48,001 nt of DNA from a virus. The position numbers were made by a program, and so were the translations under genes. Positions 42,002 through 48,001 of this stretch are shown piece after piece. Within the stretch, counting starts at the first letter, position 1; each line of letters begins with the position of its first letter. A model generated the notes under the pieces. It was not told the origin of the DNA. It saw nothing but the letters and a program-made list of their open reading frames with translations, and searched no databases. The DNA lies in the IMG/VR virus record IMGVR_UViG_3300044630_001592, positions 1 through 48,001 of that record; one strand, 5' to 3'.

Positions 42002-43000
42002 TTATTCTCCGTTATAAATATCTAAAAGTTTTTCTTTCCATACATCTTTATTTCCAAAATGTGTTTTCATCCAATCTTTTAGTTTGTGATGTTCTGTTTT
42101 TCTTTCTTCATAACTATCTTTACAGATTTGCTCATAGGTTTCCTTAAAAGTTTCTGCATCTTTTGCTTTATATTTGTAGTCAAGGGGAATACACCAGTTT
42201 TCATGTAATATTGGTATCTTACCCCAATCAACTGCTTCAAATATTCCATATCCGAAGGGTTCATTTTCAAAACACGAGTGAGATACACCCCAATCAAGTC
42301 CGTAGAACCTTTCTTTAAATTTATAATCAAACTTATAAATTTTACTTTTTTCGAATTTATGTCCATACTTCTTTCGGTAATATTTATTAAATGTTTCTGA
42401 ATTTGTTGAAATGTAATTTTCAAATGGCTCTATGAACTCTAAATTCTTTCTACCTTCCGCTCTTGCGGCAAATCCAATTTTTAATGACTCCGAAACTTCT
42501 TTATTTGCTGTAAATTCGTAACAATTTGGTATATGATATAAATTTTCTGTTTTATATGGAAAATGATATAATCCTACCCAAACTTTATTTTTAATCTTAT
42601 CAATCATTTCTGATTCATATTCCCAATTACCATACCAATGTAAGTATTCATCTTTTTCCATTTGTGCCATTAAAGACACTTTTGTTAAATTATGAAAAAC
42701 GATTGAATCAATCTTTTCCAAATTTTGATGAATAGCTCTGGTTGGAGTGTAATGACCATGTAGAATATGTATCCGTCTTGCACCTTCTAAATGTTTTATA
42801 ATTTCATCTTCAGATGTTTCCCAAATATGGTCAATATTGATTTCAAAATCCTCATAATTTTGAGGTTTATGTCTATGGAAAAGAAGAAGTGGCTTTACCT
42901 CTAAATCAGGAGCCACTTCTTTTATCCATTGTGTTACCCACATATCTGCACCACTATTGAACCAGGGTCCTCCTGCGGTGGTATAGTAAACGTCGTACAT
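42002..43000 (-). CDS. Glycosyltransferase-like protein (GT-B)
   Basis: The 332-residue protein has the E-x7-E motif HSCFENEPFGYGIFEAVDWG (E247 and E255) and downstream PILHENWCIPLDY, the donor-binding region of GT4-type enzymes. The N-terminal segment has SGADMWVTQWIKEVAPDLEV and ILHGHYTPTRAIHQNLEKI, consistent with an acceptor-binding Rossmann domain. It lies between two structural genes and probably glycosylates a virion protein or host surface sugar. It starts three bases after the 454-residue fibre gene, so it is expressed with late genes. Not similar enough to the two GTs at the left to be a recent duplicate. Confidence 0.75.
   Translation of the reverse strand: MYDVYYTTAGGPWFNSGADMWVTQWIKEVAPDLEVKPLLLFHRHKPQNYEDFEINIDHIWETSEDEIIKHLEGARRIHILHGHYTPTRAIHQNLEKIDSIVFHNLTKVSLMAQMEKDEYLHWYGNWEYESEMIDKIKNKVWVGLYHFPYKTENLYHIPNCYEFTANKEVSESLKIGFAARAEGRKNLEFIEPFENYISTNSETFNKYYRKKYGHKFEKSKIYKFDYKFKERFYGLDWGVSHSCFENEPFGYGIFEAVDWGKIPILHENWCIPLDYKYKAKDAETFKETYEQICKDSYEERKTEHHKLKDWMKTHFGNKDVWKEKLLDIYNGE
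42013..42021 (-). promoter_or_regulatory. Late-type promoter box
   Basis: Sense strand ATATTTATA, within the last codons of the glycosyltransferase gene, 22 bases before the adhesin ATG at 41990. Confidence 0.45.
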
Positions 43001-43003
43001 TTA

Positions 43004-44368
43004 TTAAGAACCTATTTGTGCTTTTAACTCTTCTATTTGCTTTTGTTGTTCTTTAATCGCTTCTACCAATAAACCCATCATTTTAGAATAATCTAACGCT
43101 AAGAAACCATCTTCTCTAGTTTTAATTACTTCTGGTAAAACTTCTTGAACTTCTTGTGCTATCAAACCCGTCTTTGGAGTTGATTTTGTTACTTCATTTA
43201 CATCATCATTCCATTCCCAAGTTACACCATTTAATTTAGATACTTTATCTAATGCGTTTGGAATAATTTGAATGTTATTCTTATGTCTCTTATCTGAAGT
43301 AAAGAATGCCGTAATATCACCTGTTGCAGTAATAGTTCCGTTAATGGTTAAGTTACCATGTGTTACTGCCGAAGTTGTTAATAATGCTTGGTTAATTATT
43401 GTTCCATATCCAGTTGTAGAAGATATAGTTACTTGCGAAGAACCTGATACAGTTCCGGTTGGTAATAATGGAGTTACTTGTGTAGAACCTGAAACTACAC
43501 CCGTTGGTAAGTTTGCAATCGTTTGTAGTGAACTCGAAACTATACCACCTGGAATACCAGTTATTGATGTGTAATTTACTTGTGATGAACCCGAAAATAG
43601 TGTTCCAAGTGCACTTCTAATTTGGTCAGAGGTAACTGAACTACCCAATGCGGTGGATGTACCTGCTATTGTTATTGAACTATTTGTTAATTGTGCGTTT
43701 CCAATTCCTGTTACTTGTGATGAACCACTTACTATTCCTGCTGGTATAGAAGATATATTTGCGTATGTAATTTGTGATGAACCAGTTACTATTCCACTTC
43801 CACCTAATATTTGTGAAGAACCCGATATTACACCATCCGTATTAATTTTAGTTTTAATCGTTGTATCGATTGAACTTGTAAATGAATTTAAATTTGTTAT
43901 AGATGTATTTGATGAGCCCGTTGCAGCTTCTAATGCGGTTAATGTTGCTGCACTTAATGATTTTACAACACTTGTACCTTCTACAAATTTAATTGAACCG
44001 GTTGATATATAAAGGTCTCTCCAAATTTTATCAGCAGAACCTAAATCAAATGCGTTTGTTGTTTGTGGAATAAGAGATGAACTCAAAGATGCTACAACAT
44101 TTACAGTATCAGCAGTTGCATCACCAATTGTGATAGCTCCACCTAATGTTAAATTACCATCAATTTTCGCATTTCCCGTAATATCCAATGATGAACCCGA
44201 AATTCCAGCGAATGAACCCTGACTTCCTGTTCCGGAAGCTCCTAGTGTAATATCACCGGTTGCTCCTCCAATTTGTAATGTTCCTAAGTCTGTATTTACA
44301 TACGGCTCTCCGAATGCTAACGAACCAGATTTTTGTGCGTTCGTCCCACGTCTAAATTTAAGTCCCAT
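43004..44368 (-). CDS. Tail fibre-like protein with C-terminal S74 chaperone domain
   Basis: The 454-residue protein has an N-terminal segment MGLKFRRGTNAQKSGSLAFG, then a beta-helical, Ser/Gly-rich shaft with repeated (V/I)SGSSQ(V/I) units, and a C-terminal peptidase S74 intramolecular chaperone from about residue 355: AFFTSDKRHKNNIQIIPNAL with Ser358 and Lys363 in the SDxRxK arrangement, ending in coiled-coil AIKEQQKQIEELKAQIGS. In endosialidase-type proteins this domain drives trimerisation and then cleaves itself off at the Ser. It is probably a trimeric tail fibre. It shares repeat modules with the next upstream gene. Confidence 0.85.
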   Translation of the reverse strand: MGLKFRRGTNAQKSGSLAFGEPYVNTDLGTLQIGGATGDITLGASGTGSQGSFAGISGSSLDITGNAKIDGNLTLGGAITIGDATADTVNVVASLSSSLIPQTTNAFDLGSADKIWRDLYISTGSIKFVEGTSVVKSLSAATLTALEAATGSSNTSITNLNSFTSSIDTTIKTKINTDGVISGSSQILGGSGIVTGSSQITYANISSIPAGIVSGSSQVTGIGNAQLTNSSITIAGTSTALGSSVTSDQIRSALGTLFSGSSQVNYTSITGIPGGIVSSSLQTIANLPTGVVSGSTQVTPLLPTGTVSGSSQVTISSTTGYGTIINQALLTTSAVTHGNLTINGTITATGDITAFFTSDKRHKNNIQIIPNALDKVSKLNGVTWEWNDDVNEVTKSTPKTGLIAQEVQEVLPEVIKTREDGFLALDYSKMMGLLVEAIKEQQKQIEELKAQIGS

Positions 44369-45700
44369 TTTAGTTTACTCTTTTTTTTAGTTTAAAGTAT
44401 AGGAAAACCCCATACCCATATAAATATCTATTTATTTTCTAATCGTTTAATTTTTGCTGATAATTCTTTGATTGCTTCAATTAATAATGGAACTATTTTT
44501 TCATATTGAACTGCTTTGTATCCGTTATCTCTATTTGTTACGATTTGTGGAAGTATTGATTCAATTTCTTGTGCAATTACTCCAATATCATTTCCTTTGT
44601 GAGAGTGTATTTCATCATATCCTTCTTTCCAATCATATGTATTACCACTAATCGATTCAACTTTTTCTAATGCGTTTTGAATTGGTTGGATATTTTCTTT
44701 TAATCTAATATCCGATGAGTAAAATGCAGTAATATCATTAGTTGCTCTAATTTCACCTGCTAACGCTGATGCGGCAGTTCCAATACCCAATGAATTAAAT
44801 TGATAATCACCAGATGAACCACTATGAATTGCAGTTCCGCCTAATACTTGCGATGAACCCGAAACTATACCACCTGGAATAGATGAAATACTTGTATATG
44901 TTATTTGTGATGAACCACTAACTGTACCGTTAGGTAAATGTGCTATTGTTTGTGTCGAACTACTAACTATTCCCGCTGGTATTGAACTAATACTTGCGTA
45001 TGTAATTTGAGATGAACCACTAACTAATGTAGGTAATGAACTAATACCACTAAAAGTAATTTGAGATGAACCACTAACAATATTAGCAGGTATAGAACTA
45101 ATATCTGCGTATGTAATTTGAGATGAAGATGATACAACATTATCTCCACCTGCTCTTAGCAATTTGGATTCAGCATCCAATGGTCCTGCTTTCCAATAAT
45201 CGTTTGTTGTATCCCATAGTAATGAACCAGAAGTAAGTGTTCCAGTTGCATCTCTAACTACTAAACCTGCATTTGCTGAACCTGCTCCATTTAATTGGAT
45301 AATGTTATCTTTAATATTAAGAGTTGTACTATCTATAATAGTTGTAGTTCCTAATACTGTTAAATTTCCCGCTAATGAAACATCTGTTCCAGATACAGTT
45401 ATTGCCCCTCTTAAAGATGAAGTATATGAGTTTAAAGATGTAATATCATTTGCTATAGAACTACTAAATGTTGAATAGTTAGTTGTTGCCGTAATATCAA
45501 CTTGTGATGAACCCGAAACTATACCACCTGGAATAGATGAGATACTTGTGTATGTAATTTGAGATGAACCAGATACTACTCCTGTTGGTAATATTAATGT
45601 AATTTGAGATGAACCACTAATCACACCCGTTGGTAATAATGGAGTTATTTGAGAACTACCACTTACTATACCTCTACCGTTTGTTTCGTATGATGAAGTT
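43430..45700 (-). repeat. Repeated (V/I)SGSSQ(V/I) coding modules in two adjacent fibre genes
   Basis: Both fibre genes carry many diverged copies of a roughly 45-60 base module coding IPxGIVSGSSQITYxSISS. On the plus strand the string actataccacctggaat appears in both genes (near 43540, 44870 and 45520). The shared module is evidence of duplication or exchange between the two. Confidence 0.75.
44419..44427 (-). promoter_or_regulatory. Late-type promoter box
   Basis: Sense strand ATATTTATA, about 50 bases before the ATG at 44368, just past the stop of the 990-residue gene. Confidence 0.45.
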
Positions 45701-47400
45701 GCTGCTTCTATACTATTTAATCTACTATTTGCAGATGCAGTAAATAATTCAATATTAGTAAATTTTGAATTTAAATCTAATCCACCAAATGCAATTGAGT
45801 TTATATAAGCTACACTAGCACTAAGAGTTAATACTCTTGAATCTACCGAAGTTGAGTATCCATTAAAAAATCCAGAACCTGTCCACGAATTTAATGATGC
45901 CGTTACTGAATTTATTTGATTAATAGATGCACTATGTGATGCAGATATAGCTTCTAATGCTATTAATTTATTGTCTATTCCACCACTCCATGCATTTGCA
46001 GATGATGTGTATGATAATAAAGATGCACTTACTGAATTTAATTGTCCAATTGAAGAACTAACCGATGCAGATGTGTTTTCTAAATTATCTAATCTAATTT
46101 TAGTAGATGCAGTAAATTCGTTTGTTCCGAATATACTTGCAGTAAATGCATTTAATGAAGAAGTAGTTTGATGAATACTTGCTAAATCACTATCTACGGA
46201 TGAAGTATAAGTAGATAGTGTATTATTTTTGTTATCTTGTGATTGAGTAAATTGTCCTAATAATGAAATAGAATTATCTACACTTGCAGATTTACTTTGT
46301 AAGTTGCTTAATCTACTATCTACCGATGTTGAATATACAGTTACACTATCACCATTCAAACCAACAACTGTAGATGAACTAATTGAACCAACTACACTTA
46401 AATTTGTATTAATTGCAAATCTTGTATTAGTATGTTCCCAACTCATTGAAACATTTGCTCCTGCTATTTCGAATCCAGAACCATCTGATAATAACGATGT
46501 TGTAGAACCACTTGATAGAGTTAATAATTTATCCTCTATGTAAGTATTTGTTGTATTTAATGATGTTTGTGTACCATCTACAATTAAGTTTCCTATTATT
46601 CTTGTATTTCCACCAGTTACATCGATTGCAGTTTTTAATGAGTGAGTATATTCGTTAATAGAAGATGTGTGCTCATATATAGATTGAGTAAAAGTATTCA
46701 TTGAACCAGTATATGATGCAATTACTATATCTTTAAATTCTTGAGAAGATGTAAAGGTATTTATTGAACCAGTATATGATGCAATTGCTAAATCTTTTGC
46801 TTCTTGAGATGATGTAAATGATTGTAAAGATGCCGATGCTAATTGCAATTGGTCTAATCTACTATCCACACTACCAGTATAAATTGCTAATGTTGAATTT
46901 TTAGTTTCTTCCGAAGAACTAAATGAGTTTAAACTTGCAGTTGAATCTTGTAATCTATCTAATCTACTATCTACCGATTCAGAAAATGTGGTTATATTAA
47001 TACCATTTACGCTACCCGTAAGAGAACCCGATAAACTATTTGCATAAACTACACTCCATTTTGCAGAGTTATTACCTACATCATATAGATTATTAGTACC
47101 AGGAATTAAATTTGTAGTAAATACACCTAATGCAGAAATATTATCCGATTGGTTGTTTCCTAAAAATAAATTACCAGAAATGGCAACATCTCCACTAAAA
47201 TATGCGTTTGATGCAGTAAGGTTTCCTGTTAAATTGATATTACCAACTGAGGATGTATTTAATGCAAGTAATGTGATAGGATTTCCATCACCAATTGATA
47301 CTTGTAAAGAGTTTTTTCCTTTGTGTAAATATAATTCACCATCTAATATTGAAGATGATATATCAGATGTTCCTCTTCTAATTTGAAATATAGCTGCCAT
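44428..47400 (-). CDS. Long tail fibre-like protein with C-terminal S74 chaperone domain
   Basis: The 990-residue protein begins MAAIFQIRRGTSDISSSILD, the N-terminal adaptor-type segment also seen in the smaller fibre. The shaft has tandem coiled segments such as SVDSRLDRLQDSTASLNSF and SVDSRLDQLQLASASLQSF (about residues 150-300), then many GIVSGSSQI/PTGVVSGSSQI units (about 570-870). The S74 domain starts near residue 892: AFYSSDIRLKENIQPIQNAL with Ser896 and Lys901. It should autoproteolyse after trimer folding. The same chaperone type ends the adjacent fibre gene, suggesting duplication. It probably forms the longer receptor-binding fibre. Confidence 0.85.
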   Translation of the reverse strand: MAAIFQIRRGTSDISSSILDGELYLHKGKNSLQVSIGDGNPITLLALNTSSVGNINLTGNLTASNAYFSGDVAISGNLFLGNNQSDNISALGVFTTNLIPGTNNLYDVGNNSAKWSVVYANSLSGSLTGSVNGINITTFSESVDSRLDRLQDSTASLNSFSSSEETKNSTLAIYTGSVDSRLDQLQLASASLQSFTSSQEAKDLAIASYTGSINTFTSSQEFKDIVIASYTGSMNTFTQSIYEHTSSINEYTHSLKTAIDVTGGNTRIIGNLIVDGTQTSLNTTNTYIEDKLLTLSSGSTTSLLSDGSGFEIAGANVSMSWEHTNTRFAINTNLSVVGSISSSTVVGLNGDSVTVYSTSVDSRLSNLQSKSASVDNSISLLGQFTQSQDNKNNTLSTYTSSVDSDLASIHQTTSSLNAFTASIFGTNEFTASTKIRLDNLENTSASVSSSIGQLNSVSASLLSYTSSANAWSGGIDNKLIALEAISASHSASINQINSVTASLNSWTGSGFFNGYSTSVDSRVLTLSASVAYINSIAFGGLDLNSKFTNIELFTASANSRLNSIEAATSSYETNGRGIVSGSSQITPLLPTGVISGSSQITLILPTGVVSGSSQITYTSISSIPGGIVSGSSQVDITATTNYSTFSSSIANDITSLNSYTSSLRGAITVSGTDVSLAGNLTVLGTTTIIDSTTLNIKDNIIQLNGAGSANAGLVVRDATGTLTSGSLLWDTTNDYWKAGPLDAESKLLRAGGDNVVSSSSQITYADISSIPANIVSGSSQITFSGISSLPTLVSGSSQITYASISSIPAGIVSSSTQTIAHLPNGTVSGSSQITYTSISSIPGGIVSGSSQVLGGTAIHSGSSGDYQFNSLGIGTAASALAGEIRATNDITAFYSSDIRLKENIQPIQNALEKVESISGNTYDWKEGYDEIHSHKGNDIGVIAQEIESILPQIVTNRDNGYKAVQYEKIVPLLIEAIKELSAKIKRLENK

Positions 47401-47419
47401 TTAATCCGTTTGAGTTTTA

Positions 47420-47428
47420 TATAAATAT
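47420..47428 (-). promoter_or_regulatory. Late-type promoter box
   Basis: Sense strand ATATTTATA, 19 bases before the ATG of the 990-residue fibre gene. The 51-base intergenic gap holds little else. Confidence 0.5.
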
Positions 47429-47451
47429 AAATAAATACTATTTTGTTGAAT

Positions 47452-48001
47452 TTATTTGTAACTATCTCCCCCTACCCATAAAACTAAACTTTTTCGTATT
47501 CCTTTTGTTATTGGAGTTACTCTATGAAGTAAAAATGATGGAAAAAGAATTGAAGTTCCTTTTAATTTTTCAACTTTTTTAAAATCACCACCTGACCAAA
47601 TTTCTAAATCACCTCCTTCATAATCATTTGGGTCTGAAAGTTGTATTGTTATACTAATTTTTCTGTGATTGATTAAACCTGGTCCAATATCTAAATGCCA
47701 ATCATAATGCCCGCCACCTTCGTAATATTCGGTATATTGTATTGAATCTACAATTGAATGTAAATTGAATTGCCAAATTTGTGAATTTGCATCAATTACT
47801 AAATCTTTTAATTTATCATATAACCAATCAGAATATTCATCATAATGAATCCATTTTATTTTAGATTTTCTAATAGCATTTTCTGGTGTTTCTTCATTTG
47901 AAATAACTTTTGCATCTTGATATGGATATAGATTTTTTAAATTATCAATCCACATTAATTCTTCTTCGGAAAATGTATCTGTATATCCAAAATAATTTGT
48001 T
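47452..48001 (-). CDS. 2-oxoglutarate/Fe(II)-dependent oxygenase, N-terminally truncated by window edge
   Basis: From the internal ATG at 47955 the product is 167 residues, but the frame stays open upstream to the window edge and encodes NYFGYTDTFSEEEL before that ATG; the FSxEEL peptide is a usual N-terminal helix in this family, so the gene probably starts beyond 48001. The catalytic set in the visible part is HYDWHLDIGPG (H87, D89; numbering from the internal ATG), distal H144 in LLHRVTP and 2-oxoglutarate-binding R154 in KGIRKSLVLW. It is a prolyl-hydroxylase-like oxygenase. Such enzymes are common in T4-like marine phages. Substrate unknown, perhaps a virion protein or a base. Confidence 0.85.
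   Translation of the reverse strand, partial: TNYFGYTDTFSEEELMWIDNLKNLYPYQDAKVISNEETPENAIRKSKIKWIHYDEYSDWLYDKLKDLVIDANSQIWQFNLHSIVDSIQYTEYYEGGGHYDWHLDIGPGLINHRKISITIQLSDPNDYEGGDLEIWSGGDFKKVEKLKGTSILFPSFLLHRVTPITKGIRKSLVLWVGGDSYK

Noticed and set aside
1162-46543. Numerous plus-strand open frames of 60-223 codons
   Set aside because: All lie opposite to strongly supported minus-strand genes, have biased low-complexity compositions, and lack a plausible start region; they are antisense shadows of AT-rich genes.
1-48001. tRNA genes, insertion sequences, integrase or attachment sites
   Set aside because: The intergenic gaps are too short for a tRNA except the gp32 leader, which does not fold as one; no transposase, integrase or terminal repeat was seen, consistent with a lytic phage segment.

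Overview
The window is a contiguous piece of a T4-like contractile-tailed bacteriophage genome (myovirus, Caudoviricetes). About 46 protein genes are packed almost end to end, all on the minus strand, so transcription runs from high to low coordinates. I see no credible plus-strand gene, no tRNA, no CRISPR array, no insertion sequence and no intergenic space longer than about 155 bases. The DNA is very A+T rich. Ribosome-binding sites are A-rich without clear Shine-Dalgarno sequences. The replication and metabolism genes are preceded by TTTG-N19/20-TAnnTTTG, the promoter form used by the housekeeping sigma factor of Bacteroidetes. A flavobacterium-like or other Bacteroidetes host is therefore my best inference; the sequence does not name the host.

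Right part (about 24.6-48 kb) is mainly virion morphogenesis. In transcription order it holds: a 2-oxoglutarate/Fe(II) oxygenase cut by the window edge, two fibre-like proteins ending in self-cleaving S74 chaperone domains, a glycosyltransferase, a tail adhesin carrying an intein-like Hint domain and a LamG-like lectin domain, tail sheath (gp18), tail tube (gp19), a strong hairpin terminator, a gp26-like tail chaperone/baseplate protein with a probable programmed frameshift, a small protein, the tape measure, a gp48/54-like baseplate protein, a gp53-like LysM protein, a gp27-like hub, a small protein, a family A DNA polymerase-like protein, and two proteins of unknown function (149 and 721 residues). 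Most late genes here are preceded by ATATTTATA (sense strand), probably the late promoter box.

Middle and left part (about 0-24.6 kb) is replication, recombination and nucleotide metabolism: small early genes, an Nmad1/DUF1599 protein, gp32, UvsX, a 5'-3' exonuclease, GroES, helicase gp41, NrdB/NrdA, PhoH, thioredoxin, an asparagine-synthase-type amidotransferase, a GNAT acetyltransferase, two paralogous SPPY-motif methyltransferases flanking the clamp gp45, family B polymerase gp43, dUTPase, clamp loader gp44 and gp62 with a zinc-ribbon gene between them, a Cas4/AddB-like Fe-S nuclease, two glycosyltransferases and the start of a further gene.

Together, gp43/gp45/gp44/gp62/gp41/gp32/UvsX form a T4-type replisome. 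NrdAB, thioredoxin and dUTPase supply dNTPs. The methyltransferases, Nmad1 protein, amidotransferase, GNAT and glycosyltransferases suggest DNA or surface modification. The features I find least routine are the family A polymerase-like protein with altered active-site residues, the Hint domain inside a tail adhesin, the homopolymeric frameshift site in the tail chaperone gene, and the two promoter classes that divide early from late genes.
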